A stretch of DNA of 64,000 nucleotides from Streptomyces althioticus (lineage in GTDB: Bacteria > Actinomycetota > Actinomycetes > Streptomycetales > Streptomycetaceae): positions 87,065 to 151,064 of the forward strand of contig BMSW01000009.1 of the NCBI GenBank assembly GCA_014649355.1. Reading direction: 5' to 3'. The notes beneath the pieces were generated by a model, which saw nothing but the letters and a program-made list of their open reading frames with translations, was not told the origin of the DNA and ran no database searches. Below are positions 51,938 to 61,012 of the stretch, in pieces. Each line of letters opens with the position of its first letter. The stretch's first letter is position 1. A program made the position numbers and the translations under genes.

Positions 51938-54001
51938 ATGACCGCGGAACGTCCTCCCTTGCGCAGCCGCCGGACCGTCCTGAGGGCGGGCGCCGTGACC
52001 GGACTCGGCCTCGCGGGCGCGCATCTGGTCTCACCGGGCACCGCTGCCGCCGCCACCGGAAGCGGCGGCGGGTACCTCGTCGGCCGGGGCATCTCCGACG
52101 CGACGGGTGAGGTCGCCGAGGTCGGCATGATGGGGTACGGCCGCTTCGACCAGCAGGCGGCGGGACTCCACACCCGGCTGCGGGCACGGGCGTTCGTCGT
52201 GGCCGAGCAGGCGAGCGGGCGCCGTGTGCTGCTGATCGTCGCCGACTCCCCCATGATCTTCGAGAGCGTGCACCGGGCGGTGCTGCGCCGGCTGAAGCAG
52301 GCGTACGGCGACCTGTACACCGCGCGGAACGTGCTCATCACCGCCACCCACACCCACGCGGGCCCCGGCGGCTACTCGCACCATCTCCTGTACAACACCA
52401 CGACGTTCGGCTTCCACAAGGCGACCTTCGAAGCGGTGGCGGACGGCCTGTTCGAGGCGGCGCGCAACGCTCACGAGGATCTCGCGCCGTCCGAACTGCT
52501 GCTCAGTCACGGCACGTTGACCGGGGCGAGCGTCAACCGCTCGAAGACCGCCTTCGACCGCAACCCGACGGCCGACCGCGACCACTTCCCGGACGGCGTG
52601 GACACCCTGACCACCCTGCTGCGGGTGGAGCGGGAGGGCCGCACGGTCGGGGCGGTCAACTGGTTCCCGGTGCACGGCACCAGCATGTCCGGCGACAACC
52701 GCCTGATCAGCGCGGACAACAAGGGCTACGCGGCCTACCACTGGGAGCGCGAGGTCCACGGCGTGGACTATCTCGCCGACGGCACACCGGAGTTCGTGTC
52801 GGCGTTCGCCCAGACCAACAGCGGCGACATGTCGCCCAACCTGGACCTGGTGCCGCCCACCACGCCCGCCGACTTCGAGGCCACCCGCACCAGCGGACTG
52901 CGGCAGTACGAGGCGGCCGCGGCCCAGGCGGAGGCGGCGGGCACGCGGCTGTCCGGGCCGGTCGACTCGCGGCTGGTGTACGTGGACCTCTCCGACGTCA
53001 CGGTGCGCCCGGAGTTCACCGGCGACGGGAAGACGCACCGCACGTCCAAGCCGTGCGTCGGCGCGGCGATGGCGGCGGGCAGCCTGGAGGACGGGCCCGC
53101 CTTCCCCGGCTTCGACGAGGGCGAGAACCCCTTCTGGGACGCGATCTCGAACTCAATCGTCTACACGGTGTCCCCCGAGCTGAAGCAGGCGCAGGCGCCG
53201 AAGGACGTCTTCGTGCCGATCGGGGAGATGAACCGAATCTACCCGTGGGTGCAGGAGCGGGTGCCGGTGATGCTGGTCCGCATCGGCGGCCTGTACCTCA
53301 TCGGCATTCCTGGCGAGGTCACCGTCTGCGCGGGCCTGCGGCTGCGCCGCACGGTCGCCGGGATCGTCGGCGCGGACCTCGACGACGTCCTGGTCGCCGG
53401 GTACAGCAACTCCTACTTCCACTACGTGACCACGCCGGAGGAGTACGACGCCCAGCATTACGAGGGCGGCAGCACCCTGTTCGGGCGCTGGCAGCTCCCC
53501 GCGCTCCAGCAGACCGCGGCCGACCTCGCGGTCTCCCTGCGCGACGGCACGGACCTGCCGCTCGGGGCGGAGCCGCCGGACCTGACCGGCAAGGCGCTGT
53601 CGCTCCAGCCGGGCGTGGTGCTCGACGCGCCGCCCCTCTTCCGGAAGTTCGGCGACGTACTGGTGCCGCCCCGGGAGAACTACCGGACCGGGGAACGCGT
53701 CGAGGTCGTCTTCGCCGGCGCCCATCCGAGCAACGACCTGCACCGCGGCGACACCTACCTGCGGATCGAACGGCGGGACTCGGGCGGCGCGTGGCGCACC
53801 GTCGCCGACGACGGCGACTGGGCGACCCGCTTCCACTGGGCCCGCGACGGCATCGCCGCGTCCAAGGTGACCATCACGTGGGACATCCCCCAGGGCACGC
53901 CCTCGGGCACCTACCGCGTCGTCTACCGCGGCGACGCGAAGAGTCTGGGCGGGAAGATCTCGTCGATCGAGGGTGTGTCGACGGCGTTCCAGGTGCGGTG
54001 A
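51938..54001 (+). CDS. Secreted neutral ceramidase
   Basis: The 687-residue protein has a twin-arginine signal (RSRRTVLRAGAVTGLG), YLVGRGISDATGEVAEVGMMGYG and the zinc-binding THTHAGPGG. The FPVHGTSMSGDNRLISADNKGYA motif and TNSGDMSPNLDLVPP with the active-site Ser are also present, as is a C-terminal Ig-like domain starting near PRENYRTGERVEVVF. Neutral ceramidases cleave the N-acyl bond of ceramide. Streptomycetes do not make sphingolipids, so the enzyme probably acts on environmental or host lipids. The ATG is preceded by GAGGAG. In the 185-bp upstream gap, GTTCATGTTTCGTTGCC near 51893-51909 loosely resembles a PHO-box-like direct repeat. Confidence 0.93.
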   Translation: MTAERPPLRSRRTVLRAGAVTGLGLAGAHLVSPGTAAAATGSGGGYLVGRGISDATGEVAEVGMMGYGRFDQQAAGLHTRLRARAFVVAEQASGRRVLLIVADSPMIFESVHRAVLRRLKQAYGDLYTARNVLITATHTHAGPGGYSHHLLYNTTTFGFHKATFEAVADGLFEAARNAHEDLAPSELLLSHGTLTGASVNRSKTAFDRNPTADRDHFPDGVDTLTTLLRVEREGRTVGAVNWFPVHGTSMSGDNRLISADNKGYAAYHWEREVHGVDYLADGTPEFVSAFAQTNSGDMSPNLDLVPPTTPADFEATRTSGLRQYEAAAAQAEAAGTRLSGPVDSRLVYVDLSDVTVRPEFTGDGKTHRTSKPCVGAAMAAGSLEDGPAFPGFDEGENPFWDAISNSIVYTVSPELKQAQAPKDVFVPIGEMNRIYPWVQERVPVMLVRIGGLYLIGIPGEVTVCAGLRLRRTVAGIVGADLDDVLVAGYSNSYFHYVTTPEEYDAQHYEGGSTLFGRWQLPALQQTAADLAVSLRDGTDLPLGAEPPDLTGKALSLQPGVVLDAPPLFRKFGDVLVPPRENYRTGERVEVVFAGAHPSNDLHRGDTYLRIERRDSGGAWRTVADDGDWATRFHWARDGIAASKVTITWDIPQGTPSGTYRVVYRGDAKSLGGKISSIEGVSTAFQVR

Positions 54002-54245
54002 GCCTGTCCGGCCGACGGATGATCACACGGCTCACGACGCTCGTCCCGCCGCCCGCCACCACCCACGCGTGGGGGGGGGCCGGCGTTCCCCGACGGCCCT
54101 TCCCCAACCTCAAATGTTCCTCTGAACGCGGCCGCAGGACGGTTCGTGCGCCGAGCCGCGGGTCATATCCCCGGCACGTCCGGCACGCCCGTGCGGACGG
54201 ATCGGGGGCCGGGCGGGAGCGTCCGGGGTGAAGGAGGGGACGCGG

Positions 54246-55556
54246 ATGACGACGGTGCGGCTGGGGACCGGGATCGGGTGGCGTCCGGAGATCGCGGACG
54301 CGGTGGAGGCGATGCCGGGCATCGACTGGGTCGAGGCGGTGGCGGAGAACGTCTGCCCCGGCCATCTGCCCGCGTCGCTGCTGCGGCTGCGCGAGCGTGG
54401 CACGACCGTCGTGCCGCACGGGGTCTCCCTGGGGCTGGGCGGCGCCGAACGCCCCGACGAGGGGCGGCTCACCGCGCTCGCCGAGCGGGCATCGGCGCTG
54501 GGGTCGCCCCTGGTCACCGAGCACATCGCGTTCGTGCGGGCGGGCGGTCCGCTGACCGCGTCCCCCGGCATCGAGGCCGGGCACCTGCTGCCGGTGCCGC
54601 GCACCCGCGACGCCCTCGACGTGCTGTGCGAGAACGTCCGCATCGCCCAGGACGCCCTCCCGGTGCCGCTCGCCGTGGAGAACATCGCCGCGCTGTTCTC
54701 CTGGCCGGGCGAGGAGATGACCGAGGGACAGTTCCTGTACGAGCTGGCCGACCGCACCGGCGTCCAACTCCTCATCGACGTCGCCAACCTGCACACCAAC
54801 CACGTCAACCGCGGCGAGGACCCGGCCAAGGCGCTCGCCGAACTGCCCCTGGAGGCCATCGCGTACGTCCATGTCGCGGGCGGGTTCGAACGGGACGGCG
54901 TGTGGCACGACAGCCACGCGCACCCGGTGCCGCGGCCGGTCCTCGACATCCTCACGGACCTCGCCTCCCGCGTCTCGCCGCCGGGCGTGCTGCTGGAACG
55001 GGACGAGAACTTCCCGCCGCCGGGGGAGCTGGAGCGCGAACTGGACGCGATCCGCGGGGCGGTGGAGACGGGCGACCGCGCCCGGGTGCCTTCGGCGCCG
55101 GAGCCCGTACGGGAGCCGGCCGCCGCCGAGCCCGTTGCCGGGGCCACCCGGGAGCGGCTGGCGCTCGCCCAGACCGCGGTGCTGTCCTCGCTGGTCGCGG
55201 GGACGCCGGTGCCCGAAGGGTTCGACCGGACGCGGATGCGGGTGCAGGCGCGGGCGCTGGCCGCCAAGCGGGCGGACGTCGTCGCGAAGGTGGCCCCGGA
55301 GCTGCCGGAGATCCTCGGCGACGGCTACCGGCCCGCCTTCCTCGCGTACGCGCAGACCCGCCCGATGACGGGCGGCTACCGGCACGACGCGATGGCCTTC
55401 GTGGCACACCTCCTGCACCCCGGCCGCCTCGACGACCCCGTCACGCGCCGCGCCCTGCGCGAGTGGCACCGCGACCGCTCGGGCCCCCACCCCCGCTCCC
55501 ACCGCCCGACGACCCGCCTGGCCCGAGCGACCCGCCGGGCCCTGCTGCGCCGTTGA
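54246..55556 (+). CDS. DUF692 (multinuclear non-haem iron oxidase, MbnB-like) protein
   Basis: The protein has 436 residues from an ATG with GGAGGGG 7 bp upstream. Residues 1-270 form the DUF692 TIM barrel: GTGIGWRPEIADAVEAMPG, VPHGVSLGLGGA (His), TEHIAFV, ENIAALFSWPG, LLIDVANLHTNHVN and YVHVAGGFERDG with WHDSHAHPVP. The C-terminal 150 residues are helical and ligand-free. Characterised members, such as MbnB and TglH-type enzymes, modify Cys residues in small peptides using two or three irons. No peptide substrate gene is next to it; a TIGR04222 membrane protein follows after one convergent gene. Substrate is unknown. Confidence 0.88.
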   Translation: MTTVRLGTGIGWRPEIADAVEAMPGIDWVEAVAENVCPGHLPASLLRLRERGTTVVPHGVSLGLGGAERPDEGRLTALAERASALGSPLVTEHIAFVRAGGPLTASPGIEAGHLLPVPRTRDALDVLCENVRIAQDALPVPLAVENIAALFSWPGEEMTEGQFLYELADRTGVQLLIDVANLHTNHVNRGEDPAKALAELPLEAIAYVHVAGGFERDGVWHDSHAHPVPRPVLDILTDLASRVSPPGVLLERDENFPPPGELERELDAIRGAVETGDRARVPSAPEPVREPAAAEPVAGATRERLALAQTAVLSSLVAGTPVPEGFDRTRMRVQARALAAKRADVVAKVAPELPEILGDGYRPAFLAYAQTRPMTGGYRHDAMAFVAHLLHPGRLDDPVTRRALREWHRDRSGPHPRSHRPTTRLARATRRALLRR

Positions 55557-55606
55557 CACCGGCCCGCACCGGGTGTTCGTCCGTCAGCCCTCGGACACAC
55601 CGCACT

Positions 55607-56080
55607 TCAACGGACGGCCCGTACCACGGGTTCCACCTCGCAGTGCGCGATCCTGTCCGTGTACTGGAACTTGGCGGGCACCCGGTACGCAAGCTCGTCC
55701 TTCGCGGCGACGACCACCTGATTGCTGGTGTCCAGCAGCGGTGAGCCGTACGCGTCGACGAAGTGGACCTTCACCTCCAGCACGGCCTCATGTGCGTTGG
55801 GATTCCTGATCTCCACGGTCGCGTACGGGTCCTCCATGTCCGCGCAGCGGACGAGTACGGCGGTTCCGTCCTTCAGGGGCGGGGCTGGGCTGGTGGCGGC
55901 GGACACCGTGGCTGTGGCTGTGGCTGTGGCTGCGGGCGTGGGCTGTGCACTGACGCCGTTCCCACCCGCGACGGTCACGGGGGCACCGGAGTCACTGCCG
56001 GGCGAGCAACCGGCCGCCAGCACCACGGCTGTCACCGTCACCCCCCAGCTCCATCGGCGCAGACTTCCTTTGACCCGCAT
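55607..56080 (-). CDS. Lipoprotein with DUF/FxLYD-like beta domain
   Basis: The 157-residue lipoprotein (VVLAAGCSPGS) has an Ala/Thr-rich linker (residues 42-62) encoded by a hexanucleotide microsatellite, (GTGGCT)x4 on the plus strand at 55908-55931. A C-terminal beta sandwich-like domain follows with TVEIRNPNAHEAVLEVKVHF and AYGSPLLDTSNQVVVAAKDE, similar to FxLYD domains. Two Cys (C79 and C148 region) could form a disulfide. Function unknown; it lies between the DUF692 and TIGR04222 genes on the opposite strand. Confidence 0.75.
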   Translation of the reverse strand: MRVKGSLRRWSWGVTVTAVVLAAGCSPGSDSGAPVTVAGGNGVSAQPTPAATATATATVSAATSPAPPLKDGTAVLVRCADMEDPYATVEIRNPNAHEAVLEVKVHFVDAYGSPLLDTSNQVVVAAKDELAYRVPAKFQYTDRIAHCEVEPVVRAVR

Positions 56081-56217
56081 CGTGCCGCCCCTCCCACTGA
56101 TGATCGTCAGCAGAATGGCACAGGGCGGTTCCGCGGAACGTCACATATCCGCAACGCCGTGTCCGGATCGTGAACAAGGCATGGTGTTTTCGCGACCGTG
56201 TCCCTTACAAACAACTC

Positions 56218-57000
56218 ATGTTCTGGGTACCTCTCCTGCTGCTGGCCTGGGCGATCGCCGGGGTCGTCGGGGTGCGGCTGTGCCGGGCCGCGGTGCGTGA
56301 GGCGGCGGCTGCCGGTGACGGTGCGGGAGAGCGGCGGGGGCTCACGCTGTACGAGGCGGCGTTCCTGTCCGGCGGGCCCGCGCGGGTCGCCGACCTCACG
56401 CTCGTCGCGATGGCCCGTCAGCGGCGGCTGCTGCTCGCGCACACCGGCTGGGCCACCGTCGTCGACCCGCGCGGGCGGGACGACATGGAGCGCACGGTGA
56501 TAGGGGCGATCGGGCCGGAGGGCCAGTCGCGCATAGCGCCGGTGCGGAAGGCCGCGGCGACCGCGGAGGCGGTGCGGACGCTGGCGGAACGGCTGGTGCG
56601 GGCCGGGCTCGCCGTGCCGGAGGGCGACGGGCGGACCGTGGCGCGGGCGTTGCGCCGGACGCGTCTCGCGGTGCCGGCGATCACCGGCCTCGCCGCCGTG
56701 GCGCTGCTCATGCCGGTGCCGTCGCAGATGCCGCGTCTGCTGGTCGCCCTGTGGTTCGCGCTGCCGCTGGCGTTCACGCTGGGCTGTCTCGCCATCGCCC
56801 GTTTCGAGCTGAGCCCCGCCTCACCCTGGGCGTCCCCGGCGGGCCGGCGTCTGCTCGCCTCCGCGCGACGGGCGGCGGCCGGCGACACCGACGACGACCG
56901 CGCGTACCTCACCTCCGTCGCGGTGAGCGGGGTGCACGCGGTGGGCGAGCCGCAGGTACGCGCCGCCTTCGCGCACCGGGAGCCGCGCGTGGAGTGGTGA
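56218..57000 (+). CDS. TIGR04222-domain membrane protein
   Basis: The 260-residue protein starts MFWVPLLLLAWAIAGVVG with an N-terminal membrane helix. A cytoplasmic TIGR04222 domain contains LTLYEAAFLSGGPARVADLTLVAM and RTLAERLVRAGLAVPE, followed by two more membrane helices (residues 155-205) and a tail ending HREPRVEW. In some actinobacteria such proteins end in a Cys/Gly-rich tail; here the tail has no Cys. ATG 56218 was chosen because the membrane helix begins there; a GTG 48 bases earlier is in frame but neither has a good ribosome site. Confidence 0.82.
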   Translation: MFWVPLLLLAWAIAGVVGVRLCRAAVREAAAAGDGAGERRGLTLYEAAFLSGGPARVADLTLVAMARQRRLLLAHTGWATVVDPRGRDDMERTVIGAIGPEGQSRIAPVRKAAATAEAVRTLAERLVRAGLAVPEGDGRTVARALRRTRLAVPAITGLAAVALLMPVPSQMPRLLVALWFALPLAFTLGCLAIARFELSPASPWASPAGRRLLASARRAAAGDTDDDRAYLTSVAVSGVHAVGEPQVRAAFAHREPRVEW

Positions 57001-57099
57001 ACCCGTCGCCGACACCCGGCGGGCGGTCCTTGCCCGGCACCACGCACACCGAAAACATCCCTTTTGTCGCCGCAGCGCACCGAAGGGATCACCTCACCG

Positions 57100-58656
57100 A
57101 TGAGAACCGCCGCCCTCGTGGCCGCCGGGTCCTTGCTCCTCACCACCCCCGCACCCGCGTCGCCCTCCACGTCCGCGTCCGAGGCGCGCGGCACCGCGGT
57201 CGCCGCCGCGCGGGCGGCCTCGGAGGGGATCGACTTCGGCCCGTGCACCGAGGAGCAGGAGCTGCCGCCCACGGTGGAGTGCGGCACGCTGAGCGTCCCG
57301 CTCGACTACGCCCGCCCGGACGGCAAGCGCATCCGGCTCACCGTGAGCCGCTCACGGGCCACCGGGAAGGACCCCGCGACCGGGCGCGCGGTGCCCCGCC
57401 AGGGCTCCCTGGTGAACAACCCGGGCGGGCCGGGCGTCAGCGGCATGTACTTCCCGATGCTGGGCGTGGTCCCGGGCTGGAAGCGGCTGGCCGCGGCGTA
57501 CGACCTGGTCGGCTACGCGCCGCGTGGGGTGGGCCGTTCGGCCCCGCTGTCGTGCACCGACCCGGCCACCTTCCACCAGGGCCCCGCGCCCGCGCCCACG
57601 CACCCGACGGCAGCGGTGAAGCGGGAGCGCGCGGCCCGCGCGGCGGTGTACGCGCGGGGGTGCGCCGAGCGGGCCGGCGACGCCCTCCAGCACTACACCT
57701 CGCCGAACAACGCACGCGACCTGGACGTGCTGCGCGCCGCGCTGGGCGAGACCCGGCTGACGTTCCTCGGCTCGTCGTACGGCACGTACGTCGGGGCGCT
57801 GTACGCGACGCTGTTCCCCTCGCACGTGCGGCGGATGGTGTTCGACTCGGCGGTGAACCCGGCGCCGGAGCGGATCTGGTACCGCAACGGCCTCGCCCGG
57901 TCGGCCGCGTTCGAGGACCGCTGGGCGGACTTCCGGGCGTGGGCCGCCCGCCACCACGCCGTGTACGGGCTGGGCGACACCGCGCGGAAGGTGGGCGACA
58001 GCTACGACGTCGTGCGGGAGCGGCTGGCGCGGGAGCCGGCGGGCGGGAAGGTCGGTCCGGCGCAGCTGCACGCGTCGATGCTGAAGGCGGCGTACTACGA
58101 CGACCACTGGCCGCAGCGCGCGCACGCCCTGTCGGCGTATCTGAAGGGCGACCCCGCTCCGCTGGTGGAGCAGGCGGAGGAGCAGCCCGAGGCGGCGGCC
58201 GAGGCGGAGAACACGCGTGCGGTGTACCTGGCCGTTCAGTGCAACGACGCCCCCTGGCCGACGGACTTCGCGGTGTGGGACCGGGACAACACGCGGCTGG
58301 CGCGCCGGGCGCCGTTCGGGACGTGGGACAACGTGTGGACGAACCTGCCCTGCGCCTCCTGGCCGGCGCCCCGGCAGCGGCCGCTCGACGTGCGCGCCGG
58401 TGCGGGCGAGCTGCCGCCGACCCTGATCCTGGCGGCCGAACGGGACGCGGCGACCCCCTACGACGGGGCGCTGGAGCTGCACCGGCGGCTCGCCGGGGCG
58501 GCGCTGGTGACGGAGCGGGACGCCGGCAGCCACGGCCTCGCGGGCGGCGCCAACGCGTGCGTGAACGCGCACCTGACGGCGTATCTGCTGGAGGGGCGGG
58601 TGCCGGGCCGGCGCGCGTCCTGCGCACCGCACCCGGCGCCCGCTCCCCGGGCCTGA
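57100..58656 (+). CDS. Tap-like secreted alpha/beta-hydrolase (tripeptidyl aminopeptidase family)
   Basis: The 518-residue protein has an N-terminal signal (AALVAAGSLLLTTPAPAS) and no lipobox. The family motifs are present: SLVNNPGGPGVSGMYF, DLVGYAPRGVGRS, nucleophile elbow TFLGSSYGTYVGALYATLFP, AERDAATPYDGA and RDAGSHGLAGGANACV. It is the second member of this family in the window, about 7 kb from the first, but the sequences differ widely, so they are not a recent duplication. It should release tripeptides or similar from proteins outside the cell. The ATG follows AAGGGA by 11 bases. Confidence 0.9.
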   Translation: MRTAALVAAGSLLLTTPAPASPSTSASEARGTAVAAARAASEGIDFGPCTEEQELPPTVECGTLSVPLDYARPDGKRIRLTVSRSRATGKDPATGRAVPRQGSLVNNPGGPGVSGMYFPMLGVVPGWKRLAAAYDLVGYAPRGVGRSAPLSCTDPATFHQGPAPAPTHPTAAVKRERAARAAVYARGCAERAGDALQHYTSPNNARDLDVLRAALGETRLTFLGSSYGTYVGALYATLFPSHVRRMVFDSAVNPAPERIWYRNGLARSAAFEDRWADFRAWAARHHAVYGLGDTARKVGDSYDVVRERLAREPAGGKVGPAQLHASMLKAAYYDDHWPQRAHALSAYLKGDPAPLVEQAEEQPEAAAEAENTRAVYLAVQCNDAPWPTDFAVWDRDNTRLARRAPFGTWDNVWTNLPCASWPAPRQRPLDVRAGAGELPPTLILAAERDAATPYDGALELHRRLAGAALVTERDAGSHGLAGGANACVNAHLTAYLLEGRVPGRRASCAPHPAPAPRA

Positions 58657-58660
58657 GAGG

Positions 58661-59392
58661 TCAGGCCAGACCGGCGACCAGGTCCGCGACGTCCTTGCGG
58701 CGGCCCGTGAAGAACGGGACCTCCTCACGGACGTGCATACGGGCCTCGGAGGCGCGCAGGTGACGCATCAGGTCGACGATGCGGTACAGCTCGTCGGCCT
58801 CGAAGGCGAGGATCCACTCGTAGTCGCCGAGGGAGAACGACGCGACCGTGTTGGCGCGCACGTCCGGGTAGCCGCGGGCCATCTTGCCGTGGTCCGCGAG
58901 CATGCGGCGGCGGTCCTCGTCCGGCAGCAGGTACCAGTCGTAGGAGCGCACGAACGGGTAGACGCTCACGTAGTCGCGGGGCGTCTCGTCGGCGAGGAAC
59001 GCCGGGATGTGCGAGCGGTTGAACTCGGCGGGGCGGTGCAGCGCCATGTTCGACCAGACCGGCTCCAGCGCGCGGCCCAGCCTGGTGCGGCGGAAGAGGT
59101 TGTAGGCCTCCTGGAGCTGGTCGGCGGTCTCCGCGTGCCACCAGATCATGAGGTCGGCGTCCGCGCGCAGGCCCGACACGTCGTAGGTGCCGCGGATGGT
59201 GACGTCCTTGGCGGCGAGCTGGTCGAACAGCTCCTGGACCTCGTCGGCGTAGCCCGCGCGGTCTTCCGGCAGGACGTCCTTCAGCTTGAACACGGACCAC
59301 AGGGTGTAGCGGATGACCTCGTTGAGGTCCTTGGCCAGCTTGCCCTTGTTGGGGATCCGGTCGGGCGCGGGGGTGGTGGCGTCGTCACTCAT
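58661..59392 (-). CDS. chdC: Coproheme decarboxylase (HemQ/ChdC)
   Basis: The 243-residue chlorite-dismutase-family protein shows LNEVIRYTLWSVFKL, ADLMIWWHAETADQLQEAYN, PRDYVSVYPFVRSYDWYLLP with the key Tyr of actinobacterial and firmicute enzymes, and RRMLADHGKMARGYPDV with the haem-binding His. It oxidatively decarboxylates coproheme to haem b, the last step of the coproporphyrin-dependent pathway. It starts 5 bp after the cgoX stop in one operon. It lies 4 bp from the convergent hydrolase stop, so no terminator fits between them. Confidence 0.95.
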   Translation of the reverse strand: MSDDATTPAPDRIPNKGKLAKDLNEVIRYTLWSVFKLKDVLPEDRAGYADEVQELFDQLAAKDVTIRGTYDVSGLRADADLMIWWHAETADQLQEAYNLFRRTRLGRALEPVWSNMALHRPAEFNRSHIPAFLADETPRDYVSVYPFVRSYDWYLLPDEDRRRMLADHGKMARGYPDVRANTVASFSLGDYEWILAFEADELYRIVDLMRHLRASEARMHVREEVPFFTGRRKDVADLVAGLA

Positions 59393-59397
59393 GTCCC

Positions 59398-60855
59398 TTA
59401 TTCTCCTGCTCCTCCGTGAAGGCTTTGCACCGGGTGCGCGGTGAGCTGCTGCACAGCGCGCAGGTCACCCTGGATCTGGTCGGCGGCGGCGTAGGCGCTC
59501 GCGATGCACGCGGGGACGCCGACGCCGTCGTACGCGGCGCCGCAGACGGCCAGCCCGGACAGGCCGGCGAGGTGGGCGCGGACGCGGGCGACGCGCGCGT
59601 GGTGGCCGACCGGGTACTGCGGCAGGCCGTCGTCCCAGCGGGTGACGCGGGCGGCGACCGGGGAGGCGTCCAGGCCGGTGGCCGCCTTCAGGTCGTGCCG
59701 GGACAGCTCCACCAGCTCGTCGTCGTCGCGGTGCAGGAGCTCCGTCTCGCCGTGGCGGCCCACGGAGGTGCGGACGACGGCCAGGTCCGGGTTCTCCTCG
59801 GCGATCCAGCCCCATTTGCGGGAGGCGAACGTGGACGCCTTGATCGAGCGGCCCTCGACGGGCGGCACCAGGAACCCGCTGCCCTCGGGCAGGTGTGCCT
59901 CGTCGCGCTGGTAGGCGAGGGTGATCAGCGCCATCGAGGCGTACTCGACGGCGGACAGCTCGGCGGCGGCGCCCGGCGCCTCGGCGCGCAGCAGGTCCGC
60001 GGCGGCCGGGGCGGGCGCGGCGACGACGACCGCGTCGGCGTGCAGCACCTCGCCGCCGGCGACGAGCCGCCAGCCGTCGTCGGGTTCGCGGCGCAGCTCG
60101 GTGACCGGGGTGCCGGTGAGGATGCGGACGCCCCGGGCGCGCAGGGAGTCGGTGACCGCGAGCGGCAGGGTGCCCACGCCGCCCGCGACGCCCGTGAAGA
60201 CGGGTCCTGTCCGCTGCGCGGCGGCGGTCTTCGCCTGCACGGCGCGGACCGCCTCGGTCAGGGTGGCGTGCGCGCGGGCGGCGTCGAAGAGGCCCGGGAC
60301 GGCCGAGCGCATCGAGATGCGGTAAGCGTCCCCCGCGTACACCCCGCCGAGCAGGGGCTCCACGAGCCGGTCGACGACCTCACGGCCGAACCGCTCGGCG
60401 ACGTACTCGCCGATGGCGACGTCGTCGCCGATCTCGGTGGGCGGCAGTTCGGCGTCCCGCTCGATCCGGGCGAGGGCCTCGTCGGACAGCACGCCGGCGA
60501 GGGCGGCGGCGGTGCCGGGGACGCCCATGACGTGCCCCTTCGGCATGGGGCGCAGGGCGCCGCGGGTCCACAGCGCGGCGGAGGCGGTGGCGGGCGGCTG
60601 GAGCCGGTCGGCGAGGCCCACCGCGCGGGCGAGCCCGACCGCCTCGGGCCGGCGGGCCAGCAGCGACTCCGCGCCGAGGTCGACGCGGGCGCCCGCGATC
60701 TCGCCGGGCAGCAGCTTGCCGCCGACCCGGTCCGAGGCCTCCAGCACGGTGACCCGCGCCCCGTGCTCCAGCAGCCGGTGCGCGGCGGCCAGTCCGGCGA
60801 TGCCCGCTCCGACGACGACGGCGTGCCGGCCGCCGTCCGTGTGTGTTCCGCTCAT
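59398..60855 (-). CDS. cgoX: Coproporphyrinogen III oxidase / protoporphyrinogen oxidase (CgoX/HemY)
   Basis: The 485-residue FAD enzyme shows VVVGAGIAGLAAAHRLLEHGARVTVLEA (Rossmann, read in parts), the RVGGKLLPGEIAGARVDLGAES substrate region and a C-terminal FAD motif GLSGLAVCGAAYDGVGVPACIASA (read in parts). Together with chdC immediately downstream it indicates the coproporphyrin route, where CgoX oxidises coproporphyrinogen III. The ATG was chosen with GGTGGAGGG upstream; the frame continues about 160 codons further with no homology. Family name follows pathway context. Confidence 0.93.
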   Translation of the reverse strand: MSGTHTDGGRHAVVVGAGIAGLAAAHRLLEHGARVTVLEASDRVGGKLLPGEIAGARVDLGAESLLARRPEAVGLARAVGLADRLQPPATASAALWTRGALRPMPKGHVMGVPGTAAALAGVLSDEALARIERDAELPPTEIGDDVAIGEYVAERFGREVVDRLVEPLLGGVYAGDAYRISMRSAVPGLFDAARAHATLTEAVRAVQAKTAAAQRTGPVFTGVAGGVGTLPLAVTDSLRARGVRILTGTPVTELRREPDDGWRLVAGGEVLHADAVVVAAPAPAAADLLRAEAPGAAAELSAVEYASMALITLAYQRDEAHLPEGSGFLVPPVEGRSIKASTFASRKWGWIAEENPDLAVVRTSVGRHGETELLHRDDDELVELSRHDLKAATGLDASPVAARVTRWDDGLPQYPVGHHARVARVRAHLAGLSGLAVCGAAYDGVGVPACIASAYAAADQIQGDLRAVQQLTAHPVQSLHGGAGE

Positions 60856-61012
60856 GCCCTCCACCTTCTCAAATGCCGCGCGCCGGTCCGCCAGGGCCGT
60901 GTGGCCCCGCCGAGTCCCGACCGTGACCCCATCGCGACCGTCCGGGCCGAACGCCCGTCCCCCTTGCGGCGTCTGAGGATCGTCAGCGTCACCACGGCAG
61001 GGGGAGTCCCGC

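Noticed and set aside
52031..53038. Minus-strand open frame within the ceramidase gene
   Set aside because: Shadow frame; the plus-strand ceramidase has full motif support.
57437..58627. Minus-strand 396-codon frame inside the second Tap-like gene
   Set aside because: Composition is Arg/Pro/Ala noise with no domain; the plus-strand hydrolase is clear.
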